A stretch of 64,000 nucleotides of DNA from Glandiceps talaboti (lineage: Eukaryota > Hemichordata > Enteropneusta > Spengelidae), in assembly GCF_964340395.1 (NCBI RefSeq), contig NC_135566.1:2367501-2431500 (forward strand), written 5' to 3'. Both the position numbers and the translations under genes were made by a program. Position 1 is the first letter of the stretch. Every line of letters begins with the position of its first letter. This document shows, piece after piece, positions 23,792 through 34,644 of the stretch. The notes below the pieces were generated by a model, which worked only from the letters and a program-made list of their open reading frames with translations, ran no database searches and was not told where the DNA came from.

Positions 23792-26700
23792 ATAATGAGA
23801 CCGTATACTACTTCAGAATATGCCTTTCACATTAAAATAGGGTTTGATCTTATCACGTATGATACAACTAGTGTAGTAACTCAATAATTCTGACTTTAGA
23901 AGTCTTGAAGTACATATATGGGGGAAAAAGCAAAATGTATATTAGTATTCTTTAAGTTCTGACTAATAGTGCCATGCTCTACAGTAAATCATTTATTACT
24001 CTAGTGAAAATCCATTGACGGAGAAAATTCGTGCCATTAAACTTTTACCGGAACTTGAAAGCTAACGTTCCCGAGGAAAAGTTTCCTTACGGTTGTAAAG
24101 TGAGATGCGTATAACGTTAACACTACCTTGAAATAATAGATTGTAGCCTTGAAAAAAAGTAGAAACAAATCTCATTGAATAGATGTCGTGAGATGCGGGG
24201 GAGAAATAATTTTGCCGCCAAATGACTGTTTGGCTGTACGGTGTAGGCTTTTGTCAATTAGTTACGGTGTTGTTCCCACGGATTCCGTTCGCGCTGATAG
24301 CCCCCACTTTCTGGCAGTACCTACCCCTTGAGGCTCGTCCTTCGATGTAGTCAACCGTGCTACGTGGTTTGAATGCTAAAATAGACTCTGACTGTAAAAT
24401 TTAAAACCCATGTGAATCATTAAAATAAATCCACAAACCTAAAAACTATTACCCGGAATTTGTACAGAGACAATAGCTAACTGACTGCCTGGATAGCCCC
24501 AAGATATAGCTATTGCGTGTAGTACTGTGTACTTTAGTAGGTAGTTCTGCTCTGAATTACAGTGTATTGAATTCACCATAGTATCTGTACAGGAGAAATG
24601 TTTGTCCTGACAACTGGAGACAGTACGTGTGCATCGAACATAAAATGAAGTACCTTAGATATATTAAACTTGAAATATGAAAACGAAATATATAGTCATA
24701 TTTTGTCGCACAATTTAACAACCTTTTTGGTTACGTCTAGTTTTTAACAAACCGATTCATTAGAATACTCAAAATAAACATCAAACATATTAGATATAGA
24801 GAAATCGTTGGTACGACTATACACTGCTAAGCGATAGTATATATTTTGATGTAAAGGTACAGGTCTAGTTATATTATATATATCACTATTTTGTTCTGTT
24901 GTTGTAGATTTATGCATGAGATGTATGCATATTTCTCAGTCTCCTATCTGTATTTACATTTCTTCGTATCCAATCACGTATGGGAATCGTAATCACGTGT
25001 CCTTCATGCTAGCTATGCTTAGTATGATTGGTAAGAGGTAAGAGACATGAAAGACTAACACACAAACAAACGAATACGGAATTAAGATGCTCGTAATTAT
25101 TTAGGCCCCTAAATGTGCCACAAGGGGAATCTATTTCACTGCTCTGGGAATGTACAACTCCCGGATGAAGAATCATGCAATGTAGTCAGCCTTAGATAAT
25201 ATTAGCGGTCACTGTAATTGACATGGGTAATCAGGACTATAAAACGAAAGACAAATACATCGAATCAATTATTGAATTATTGATATCTTATTCAATTAAA
25301 AAGCTTTGGCAAGCCACATTCACCAAGTTCTAAGGAAAACAGTCACGGATTTTTCATATTTATTGCTATCGGTGATATGAAATTGTATCTTTTTGTTTAA
25401 TTGCAGTGTCGATTATATTTCGAGTAATACATCAAATTTGACCAGAGCATAGCTTTAGTTCATTGTCAGTCTACAACGGTTTGTCCCTGCACGGCGAAAT
25501 CAGGAAATTTAACGGAAGGTACGCCCCGGGGAAAGTGCTTTTTCTGAATCGTAATGTACAGGAAAGACTTTGAAAACTAGATGGACAAGGTTTCCACCCG
25601 TCACGTACTCTCTATTTATTGTGCAGATATCATTTAGATTTGATTTTATACAAAACAGAACAAAAAATAACATCAACAATATATTGATTTAAACATACTT
25701 CTAATGTGGATATCGTTGATAAACAGTCTATATATGTACTCAGTATACACTACTAATCTATACTGTCAAATATATCTAGCTTCATTAACAAATGGAAATA
25801 ATATTTTTTTTAAAACACCAACAAGAATTTTCCTTTATAGTCGTAAAACACTAAAAATAGAGCGATTATTTGACTATAAGGTATATTAGGCGTTAGACTT
25901 AACTTTGAACTTTGACGAGACTTACTATTTACTAGCTATAATATAAAAAAACAGTGTTTGTGGTTTCTAAAATTCACAAAAACAGCAAAGCTTGTATGAA
26001 GTGAAATATCATCACACGCATGTGTTATACAATGTCAATTCAAAATATTCGTATTCTTCGTATCAGATTCCCCAGGTCAAAGGTTATCGTTCAAGAAATG
26101 GATGATTTTACATGTGTTCTGCCAATTTTTGTAAAACTGCCGATAAGGTGATAATGATAGTATAATTTTCACGGTTGGGGATAACACTTCACTTTCTATT
26201 CCTGCTTATCGTTCACGCGCCAAAAGCCATCATCATCGGATTAGCTTACGGTCCAAGTGTTTTCAAAGCGATCGGGACGTCAGACAAGCGCAGGAGGAAA
26301 TGAGAACTGCCCCGGGGATCCATGGGAGTATCGATTTAGATAACGTGGAGTGGCTACCTGCAAGTTGTCTCAATTTCCTTTACCCAGACTATTAGCAGCG
26401 TGAACGGTTTTACTGAAAAATAGTTTTGTGACTGAAATGGTAAATGAACAATCTACGTACATTGTCAGCTTTATCCATGTATGGTCACAGCAGAATGTCA
26501 TTTTTTATTATCTCAACACACTCGTAAATGAACAGTTTGCTCTAAATCCTTTAAGACACTACAAGGCCATATACTCGATAAAAATGCATAGAACAGTCAA
26601 AGATAATGTATTTCCATTATTAGTTCTAAATATGATATTAATATTTAACGGTTCTATTAATTTTCACGTTCATTGTCCATCATTCAGTGTATTCATTAAT

Positions 26701-26800
26701 TTCTAAAGATAAGTTCATGTAAGAAAACACTACTTCATTTTTCTACAAACCACATGGGTGATAACGACGATCCTTCACCGACATCTTGCATATATTATTA

Positions 26801-26815
26801 GAGAGAGAGAGAGAT
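26801..26815. repeat. Short GA repeat
   Basis: Seven GA units at the end of an otherwise unique AT-rich stretch. Confidence 0.8.
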
Positions 26816-27203
26816 CCTGGCAAACTATTCGGATCAACAGGAAAAGAGCATCCATATTTTGCCGTTAAACATTCATAGTGGTCAGAAATTCAAAGGAAAT
26901 CTTGATAAAAATATAAATAATCAAATATACTCCCCCCTCTCAGACATTACTTTTCATTTTCAAAACACCAGCTATATAGCAACGTAAAATGAACTTCCAC
27001 TTGGTCAAACTACAACCATTTTGGATAGCCCACACGACATACATATTACAAATATGACAGAATTAGTAATAAATATAACTCACCACTGCATTGTTGGTTC
27101 TTTATATGTTCAGCAGGTCTCAAAACTTTCGTTTCTTTCTGACCCCTCTGTGTGCATTTACTTGCATCTGTTGGTCTGCTACCTGACCTTTGACTTATCC
27201 AAG

Positions 27204-27308
27204 ATGGCTGCCAGGATAGAAAATGTCGGTTTTCTTGTCTGTGGTGCACTCAATGGCGCTTTGGTGTATGTTGTGATAACTGATCCACCAACACCATTCC
27301 AATCATAG
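27204..27308 (+). other. Doubtful 34-codon ORF with a hydrophobic core
   Basis: An ATG in a good context (CAAGATGG, also resembling a YY1 site) opens a frame that stops at TAG 27306-27308. The peptide begins MAARIENV, has a continuous hydrophobic stretch FLVCGALNGALVYVVI of single-membrane-span length, and ends with a short polar tail containing TDPPTPF. The frame is open upstream to 27021 as well. Small single-pass proteins of this kind exist in animals, but the preceding CTGACCTTTGAC sequence is also common in dispersed repeats. No family is recognised. Confidence 0.2.
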
Positions 27309-27674
27309 TGACGTGACCGTCATATCAAAATCTGAAATAAATGTTACGGAATGTGACCTCTGACTTAGAACTTTGAACCTCGACTGAAAACCATAAATCG
27401 TCAACAGGTGGTCATCGGTTTAATTTTCACCAAAAATGAACTACTAATTTTATTGAGTTTCAAAGTTAACAAAAGCCAGGCTATCATATTTGGAATGGAG
27501 TCTTTTATGTTCAATAGCCTTCTCATTAAAAAAAAACCCGGTTCTGTTGACAGTTGAAAGTTTAAAATGTTAAACTGGCATAGTGAAAGTTGGAAAACTG
27601 GAAATGGAGTCTGTAACCAAACAGGTGCAGTCAACGATGCTGTTCCTCCAAAAAGCTGTTCTTACGCAATTTTT

Positions 27675-28020
27675 CAGTGGGCGGGCATTTTTTTCCGATC
27701 AGGAGCGGGAGGGAAGCAAACAAGTAAGAATTGTGTAGGGGGAGTCCTGATTTTGATACCGTGGGAGGGGGAAAACATGGAATTGTGGGGGAGGGGCGTA
27801 CATTGTGTACGTCAAAATGAATTGTTGGTATAGTGGATAACACAAACGTTTTCCTGATGGGAAGTGGGTAAATCACTCACAATATTGGGTGGGCAGTGGG
27901 CTGGCGGGCAAGTTGAAACCCAGTGGTAGGGATGGGGGTAGATATCCTTGATCACCAATGGGGAGGGCACACAAGAACAGCTAAACATCCCCACCCCCAT
28001 CCCCATATTTGGGGGGGGAG
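27675..28020. other. G-rich strand-biased block
   Basis: An approximately 350-base stretch is unusually rich in G runs on the plus strand (many GGGGG and GGGAGG clusters). It ends with C-tracts (27989-28004) facing eight Gs (28011-28018) across ATATTT, able to form a hairpin or i-motif/G-quadruplex-type structures. It includes the tRNA-like element at 27.82-27.89 kb, so the block may be one old mobile-element copy. ORFs here are not convincing. Confidence 0.5.
27819..27887 (+). repeat. Decayed tRNA-like sequence, possible SINE head
   Basis: TGGTATAGTGGATAACAC (27826-27843) strongly resembles a tRNA D-arm/A-box region. Forty-three bases after its start is a 5-bp stem with a 7-base loop (GTGGG, TAAATCA, CTCAC; 27864-27880), the geometry of a T-arm/B-box, although the loop has lost the GGTTCRA consensus. 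The putative acceptor stem pairs poorly. This is best read as a degenerate tRNA pseudogene or the head of an old tRNA-derived SINE, not a functional tRNA. Confidence 0.4.
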
Positions 28021-28474
28021 CGATTCTATTAAAAACATCAGTTTTGGTCTGAAACAAATACAATTAATGAAAACCACAAATCTGCCCGTTGGCTGCACCT
28101 GACCAAAGCCTCATTGTCGGTTAAACTAGGTGTACAAGATGCACTTACATAATATACACTAAAGCTTATTTCTAGAGACAAATCCAGAGTTTAAACAACA
28201 TGGTAGGGTCGTAAAACTTTTGAAAATTGAAAATTATAGTTAAATATTATTTAAATTTTATGAACATGATAAATCTATGTTATTTTGTTTCAACTGTCAT
28301 AATGAGGAAATAAAGCTCTTCACATCTCGACAATGGTATGTCTATACAGAGGGTATTGTGGATGCTGAAGTCCTGGCAAAGTTGATTAACGTCAACTATA
28401 TTTTCAGTACACAGTCTTGGGATATTTACGTTAAGCAGAGGCACTTTAGAAAACACTCTGGAAGGTTGTTGTTA

Positions 28475-28475
<1 letters not shown>

Positions 28476-28511
<36 letters not shown>

Positions 28512-28532
28512 TGTCGTCGCCGTCGCCGCCGC

Positions 28533-28614
<82 letters not shown>

Positions 28615-28694
28615 GGTGGTGCTGCTGCTGGTGGTGGTGGTGGTGGTGGTGGTGGTGGTGGTGGTGGTGATGATGATGATGATGATGATGATGA
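28476..28694. repeat. Compound trinucleotide repeat block
   Basis: Successive CGT/GTC, GTT, GGT and GAT trinucleotide arrays with GCT interruptions run for about 220 bases without a break in triplet register. Long Leu/Val- and Gln/His/Asn-rich ORFs on both strands are shadows of the repeat. Preservation of the triplet phase across five different motifs suggests stepwise substitution and expansion of one ancestral array. Confidence 0.95.
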
Positions 28695-29588
28695 TGTTTA
28701 TGGTGTAGTGATAGTTGATGGTGGTCGGTGTTAGTGGCATATTGTTTTTGTTCATGTTCGTGTTGATGTGGTGGTGATGGTAGTGGTAATATATAAGGTG
28801 ACGTCGACACTTGTGGTAATCATTCGATCTACACATCCAAAAACTTTCCTTTGTTATGAGTGTGACGGAAATATCTCTCATAATAAAAGGAATTTTGATA
28901 TGTCTTTACAGCCTGTAATGGTATAACATCAAAAAGATGTACACGGTGAACATGATTTCATCCTTTGCAACACTTTGTAATCGGAATTATTACCGACCAT
29001 TTATTTTGAAGCTAAAATTAAACCCATTAGTCAGTACACGTAATCGGCAACATTCCGAGTATGAATGTTATTGCCCTACTCAACGACCATCATAGAAATT
29101 GATCCATTTCAAAGTCTAAAACTATGAAGGTCATAGACGGATTTAGTCCAATCGATGTTATCATTAAGAACAGTCTTGGTTCCAGACTACAATTGCTCGT
29201 TATACATTTGTATTTCCTTGGTGATGAGTATGGAATGATTTGAAATGATAATTGCACATATGGTCATTTTTTTATAAAGCAATTTAACATCTGTGGCCGC
29301 AATTTCGTTTTTAATAGACGATTATTCCTTAATTTTGTCTTACGAAATTCCAAAATAAAGTGTACTCAGGTTTTTTATTGGTCTCCTACTGAAATACCCA
29401 CTCTGTGCAGAGTTTGTGAGAGCGGCAACGTTGCAGCTGAGTGGACGAAGCTGATATAGCGCCACCTATCGATTCTGTAAGGAGAATTGGGTAATTGGTT
29501 TGAAAAGAACTACAGTAGTATGTAGTCATTGGAAAGTTTCCTCTGTTAATTGTTTTAAAATTCGACTATTACACATGTAAGTTTCGTT

Positions 29589-29602
29589 GTTACTATAGCA
29601 AC
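29589..29602 (+). promoter_or_regulatory. X-box consensus match
   Basis: GTTACTATAGCAAC fits RYYNYYATRRNRAC at every position. No gene start is recognised nearby, so it may be chance. Confidence 0.2.
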
Positions 29603-30270
29603 TGAATCGATCAAAATGACTGCTATTCAACTAGGAAACAATAGATTAAGATTAAGGTTAGTTTTTACGAATACTACCAAATATTGGACACATTGACACA
29701 GTGAGATGTAGCATATCTTTGAAATTTACAATATTGTAATATACTTCCTTTCTTTCTTGAACAGGTAATCATTAATTGAAACGAATGGCATTATGCTATG
29801 GTCTAAAGAGAATGAACGACAAAGTTGACAATCGTGTTGGGCAAAACCGTGTCTAGTATCTGGTGCAAAATAAAAACATCTGTGAGACAGCAATTGAGAA
29901 TATTCCATAACTTTGGATGTGTCATATATGATCTGAGACTGTCATGTATGATTCTGAATGAATTCTCCCTTTTATCTCTTCAATGGCAAAATCGGTATTA
30001 TCAATTATTCATTGATGTAATGTGGCTTTCTTTATTGGTCAGTCGCCGGGAGAAAATTCCTGACTACCAAGATGGCGACCCTGCGTCTGGATTAAGAATC
30101 CACCTTGAAAATTCCCTGAATGGAAATATGCTCAGCTTTTTTACTCCGTTGGAGAGAAGATTAGTAGGAAATCATTGAAACGGCCACTACTGTGCAGATT
30201 TCCTTTCTCTCTTTGTCTCTTTTGACATATTTCATCTTCCTTTTCTTTTCCTGTCGCCAAGGGAGATAAC

Positions 30271-30284
30271 ATCGCCATGGCAAC
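30271..30284 (+). promoter_or_regulatory. X-box consensus match
   Basis: ATCGCCATGGCAAC fits the X-box consensus exactly and lies about 200 bases downstream of a YY1-like CAAGATGGCGAC. The ATG inside it opens only 16 codons. It may be a promoter of an unresolved transcript or may be chance. Confidence 0.25.
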
Positions 30285-31411
30285 CAGAGGAGAGCGCTTG
30301 GACGAGCATTTTAGTTTAAGTATTTAATGCATTTTCAGAAAAAGGAAGTGCTTGTTTCTCCTTGGGAGCTTGAAACTTGTAATTATCACCGTTATTCTTT
30401 GCTTAAACTCCTGGGAAGAGGCAAGAATGTTGGGTCCTATTTTGTAGACGGATCGCTCATAACAGCAAATACGTGGCCTATTCGTTGATGCGTAGCTAGC
30501 TGCTTCCTATGTGTGCAAATTGTATGACATGACTTGGTGTGTTGTGAAAGGGACAACAGAAATGGACAGGTGAATGTTGCATTTCAAACGGTGACATTCA
30601 AGACACCTGTCTGTCAAACACATACGTCACAGCACGACGGTTCTCTCTAGTGTGCTTCACAATCGTCATTGTCTCAGTCGCGTGTGTTTCTCCTCACGAC
30701 AAAACTTTGTCAGATACGTTTATAGAGGCCCGTCGCTTTGCAACCATGAATAGTTTACATTTTAAACAGCGGGAGCTACTCTTTCAGTACTTAGTTGTAT
30801 CAATTCATACAGGGCACAGTCTAGTGGCAAAATACACCACTTTGAAATAGTATTTTAGCTCACATTTTCTAATCTATCTAAAGTTCTCATCTGTCTCCTT
30901 ATCCAACTAATATAGTTGTAATCATTTTTTTTATTTTCCACATGGCTTTCTTACTTGTTGTGATATCAATCCTGTAATTTTGATAACGTTTTGAGAAGTA
31001 CGTGTTTGATTTGGTTTTTATCAACAATGAACCAACATGTGAGGTCAATGCCCGGAAACTATTCATGTACAACATAAAACATTAATTAAACACAGTTTCT
31101 AGTTTACAAGGACAGAATAATGTTAAGATACTGCTGACTGCCAACTCCAGGTGTTTTGACTTTAGTTGCTCAAAACGCGATGTTTTAGTAAATGAAAGCA
31201 ATGTATGTAGGAAAACCCATTTATGTACAAAACGGCGGCAATGAATGAAACGCAATAGCGTTATTTTTCATATTATTTTGTGTTGTTAGGTAGTTGATGG
31301 CCGTAACATTCTACTGACCAATTTGGAACAAACAAGAGTGACCATTTCAAAAAGGGGCGGAGTTTTTGACGATGAGGAACGATGTACATGTATGTATGGA
31401 GTACTAGTCAT

Positions 31412-31745
31412 GATGGGTGAATGGTGGCCGGCTTGGAATCTGTAGGTTACAGGTTCGAGCCCCATCGATGCCGTTTGTTTCTGAGTGGCTAAAGATTTGA
31501 ACCATGACTGTACCTTAGTCAACGCAGTTGTATAATTGGGACCTGGCAGGATAGAGGTTGTAATGTGAATGCTTTAATCCTATGTGCTTATGCAGGCTGC
31601 AATGGATTGTATGCTCCACAGGGAGCTGAGGAAGTGTAAAGGGTCGTTGTGCGGCTATAGCGCTATAGATCCGAGCCAGGTAATAATTGTAAAGCGCTTT
31701 GAGCACCCAAACTGGGTGGGAAAGCGCTATATAAAAACCAACAGT
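31412..31745 (+). mobile_element. tRNA-derived SINE with a conserved-type tail
   Basis: The head contains GGCTTGGAATCTGTAGGTTA followed by a perfect B-box GGTTCGAGCCCC (31452-31463), as in Pol III-transcribed tRNA-derived SINEs. The A-box region keeps only TGGCC (31425-31429), which joins the later part directly. The A-to-B spacing is therefore about 27 bases instead of about 44, indicating an internal deletion of roughly 17 bases. The tail has the GTAAAGCGCTTTGAGCACCC ... GGGTGGGAAAGCGCTATATAAA pattern, which I recall from SINE families of several invertebrate groups, and ends in an A-rich stretch. Inverted segments AGCGCTTT (31693) and AAAGCGCT (31721), with CACCC/GGGTG inside, form a hairpin. 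Small ORFs across it are not genes. Exact ends and target-site duplications were not determined. Confidence 0.75.
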
Positions 31746-32209
31746 ATGTCTCTAAACAGCACATGAACCCAACCAACAAATATTCAGCCTAATTATATGA
31801 ATGAAACTGTTATAATTGGGTTAATTTCAGCGCATCTCTACTTCAATTTCGAATAAAATGTAAGAAAATTTTTATAAGTTGACATATAAAAATCTATAAT
31901 TGTAAAAAGTCTTCCTTCGATGAACATAAAATTGTATCAAAACACTTTCAAAATGTATTGGAGTCTCGTTCTGAGTTACAACACGAGTCAACCATGTGCA
32001 CTCTAAATTATAAACAATTTTCTTTTACTTTTATGTTTTGACTCATTTCAGGTTTTTAAAAAATATATGTGAACAAATCACAAACAAAAATAATGAAATC
32101 TTTAATCCGACATCTACAACAATGTTCGACTAACTGTATCTCTTAGCCTGTCTCAAGCTGTACTACAACTACCTACTAGCAGCAAGTTTCTTGATCACAG
32201 TATAATATT

Positions 32210-32686
32210 TCACGAATGAATGGATGAATGAATGAATGAATGAATGAATGAATGAATGAATGAATGCATACATACATGAATGAGTGAGTAAATGAATGAA
32301 TGCATGAGTGAGTGAGTGAATGAGTGAGTGAGTGAATGAATGCATGAATGAATGAATGAATACATGCATAAATGAGTGAATGAATGAGTGAGTGAGTGAA
32401 TGAATGAATGAATGAATGAATGAATGAGTGAGTGAGTGAGTGAGTGAGTGAATGCATGAATGAGTGAGTGAGTGGGTGAGTGAATGAATGAATGAATGAA
32501 TGCATGAATGACTGAGTGAGTGAATGAATGCATGCATGAATGAATGAATGAATGAATGAATGCATGAACGAGTGAGTGAGTGAGTGAATGAATGAGTGAG
32601 TGAGTGAGTGAGTGAGTGAGTGAGTGAGTGAGTGAGTGAGTGAGTGAGTGAGTGAGTGAGTGAGTGAGTGAGTGAGTGAGTGAATA
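32210..32686. repeat. Long tetranucleotide array TGAA/TGAG
   Basis: About 119 consecutive tetranucleotides, mostly TGAA and TGAG with scattered TGCA and ACAT units. The last third (about 32600-32680) is almost pure TGAG, suggesting the most recent expansion there. The minus strand is open in all three frames across it because the tetramer contains no stop on that strand, giving Ser/His/Thr/Ile-rich pseudo-ORFs of 107-180 codons. Confidence 0.95.
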
Positions 32687-33940
32687 TACACATAAAAAGC
32701 ACTATTTACTTGGCACAATTTTGTGGTTACATATTACCAATAAAGATGAACTCTGACCTTTAAGACACAAACGGAAATCCAACCAATGGTGAAAAAAATG
32801 CTACCACAACTGGACCGAGCGTTCTTGCACCTAGTCCAAGAATAACAACCTAATAAGTTGTCCTAATCCAACTATACACGAACTGTATACGCCATATTGG
32901 ATTTTTGAGTGTGACAATGAAGCAAGACTTAGAGCCTGGTTGCAAATAAACTATTTAATCAAAGGTATACCTACGTTCCGATTATACACATGTAAGCTTA
33001 ATCTTTAGGATTCTAAAAGGAATTTAATGACAGTGGAAATAAACAGTTCTGCAGGTACAAGTCAACGGATAGAATTTTAATAGCAGAGGTTCTGCAGGTA
33101 CTAGGATAGCTGAGATACAAAAGTGAATATCATAAAACAGTGGCTTAATTTTTATATCACTTTGACATCTTTTTCAAAGATATGTACACTGACCCTCACG
33201 ATTTCATCTGCATTCAAATTTGACAATAACCCCCGCGAAGTTAGGGGGCCTTTTATACCCAACACTCCCCTTTAAGTAAAATCACAAAGTTTGGACTTTT
33301 ATGCCATGGAGTATACTTCGTTAAAAGACGTTTTCACACTGTGTTCCAATAACTTATAGGAATTCTATGCAAATCGATACACCAAAGAAATGATCCAACA
33401 TTTAACTATAGATATCGGGCCTTCTATGTATAAATAATGGAAGTTACATAGACTGAAGAGAGATAAAAAAAGTTTATCTTATGACAGCTTCTTTACGGAT
33501 GAAATACTGGCATAGATAACATTGTCAATTATAAAATAAACGGATTCAATTCTTAACTCTCTCAGTGGCTTTGGATGTGTTTACAGAGCAAACTTAGTTC
33601 AGCAAAATATAAAAGTATAACTTATTTGAAATCGTCGTTGTGTTTCAAGTTTGCAATACAAACTGACAATAAAATGAAGTCTCGTGCTACCCATATATTG
33701 GTAAAAATCGTAGCTGTGGTGATGACGAAAATGTTCTCAGATCGTATACTCAGATTACATATAAATATCTCATTTTAAATATTATTTTGATAATTATGAT
33801 CAAAACTTGCATTTTCCCCTGAACATTTCGTGAACCCTGTCGTGCATAATTACATAATGAATTAATGACCGTTGTGAAAGAAAAATATGACAATGTGAAC
33901 ATACTACGGTTCTATACAAATATGAACTTGTCTGTCTGCA

Positions 33941-33952
33941 GGGGGGGGGGGG
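33941..33952. repeat. G12 homopolymer
   Basis: Twelve consecutive Gs in AT-rich DNA. It is prone to length error in sequencing and to slippage. Confidence 0.9.
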
Positions 33953-34508
33953 TACGTAATTGTACAATTGTACTGGTGAGTGAACCAGATTCTTGTCGCG
34001 TTTGTAATATGCAAATTTCAGAATATGTAGTGAAACAGCTGTGTGTTGATGCTGTACTATAGATAACGAAACACTGAGTGAGATAACACAAGGAAGTCAG
34101 GACAAAACGTTTACTTTATCCGTTTTATGAGTTGATGTTATGTATTTTACTTTTTTAAATCATTATTTCGAATTCTGATAAGTCGACTTTTTTTATTTAC
34201 TTGTTTGTTGATTTGCAATCTGTAAGGGAAACTAATATGTATGAATGTACCGTGACCAAGTATATGGCAAACATTATATAAGTGTTTAGACTGTTGACAT
34301 AGCTATATATAAGCTTAATGATAGAACTTTATACGTGTATGTCCATACCTAAAATACCTCAAAAACGGAAGCCATTTTTGTAATCTTTTGATAGAAAAAA
34401 AAGTAAGTCAAAATTAACGGAAACTTTCAAGAATGTACTTAGTTCCTGTCTATGGTGACGGACGCGTCTCGTTGAGACGTCTCTTCATTTGTAATATTCA
34501 GTGAATGT

Positions 34509-34516
34509 TGACGTCA
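34509..34516. promoter_or_regulatory. CRE palindrome TGACGTCA
   Basis: A perfect octamer within TTGACGTCAA. A second one lies 128 bases downstream at 34637, the closest pair in the window. No gene start is recognised here. Confidence 0.35.
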
Positions 34517-34636
34517 AAGCTTTCTAAAGTTATAAAAAAGCAACGCCATAAATAATGGAAAACCCTCATTTTTGTCACAATTTGCTGTTTGTTGCAAAAT
34601 CTTCATTCGGAGTATTGACTATGGATTCACGAAGGG

Positions 34637-34644
34637 TGACGTCA
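34637..34644. promoter_or_regulatory. CRE palindrome TGACGTCA
   Basis: A perfect octamer within GGGTGACGTCACTCAC. It pairs with the site at 34509 and could mark an enhancer about 10 kb downstream of the Lim1 stop codon. Confidence 0.35.

Larger units (their letters stand above)
15926..27020. other. Gene-poor interval with microsatellites
   Basis: No supported multi-exon gene was found on either strand. It holds AATTC pentamers near 16.72 kb, GA/GACA arrays (17203-17680), GATGTA units (about 17781-17803), CACATA (21635-21752), a compound GACA/CA/GATG/GT block (23505-23790), two CRE octamers, and a doubtful ORF with a downstream AATAAA (19514-19717). The remainder is unique AT-rich DNA in which I see no coding pattern. 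Confidence 0.5.
27309..31411. other. Gene-poor interval
   Basis: Apart from the G-rich block, the tRNA-like element and the trinucleotide array listed separately, no gene is supported. Two X-box consensus matches (29589 and 30271) and a YY1-like CAAGATGGCGAC (30068-30079) lie within 700 bases. However, the ATG frames they precede are very short (7 and 16 codons) and no exon could be confirmed. The ORF at 29825-30178 has no recognisable domain. Confidence 0.4.

Noticed and set aside
28277-28881. 143- and 151-codon ORFs on both strands
   Set aside because: Trinucleotide repeat arrays read as poly-Leu/Val and poly-Asn/Thr/Asp. There is no unique coding sequence with splice support.
32169-32718. 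Minus-strand ORFs of 177 and 180 codons rich in Ser/His/Thr/Ile
   Set aside because: They lie wholly over the TGAA/TGAG tetranucleotide array, where all three minus frames are open because the motif contains no stop on that strand.
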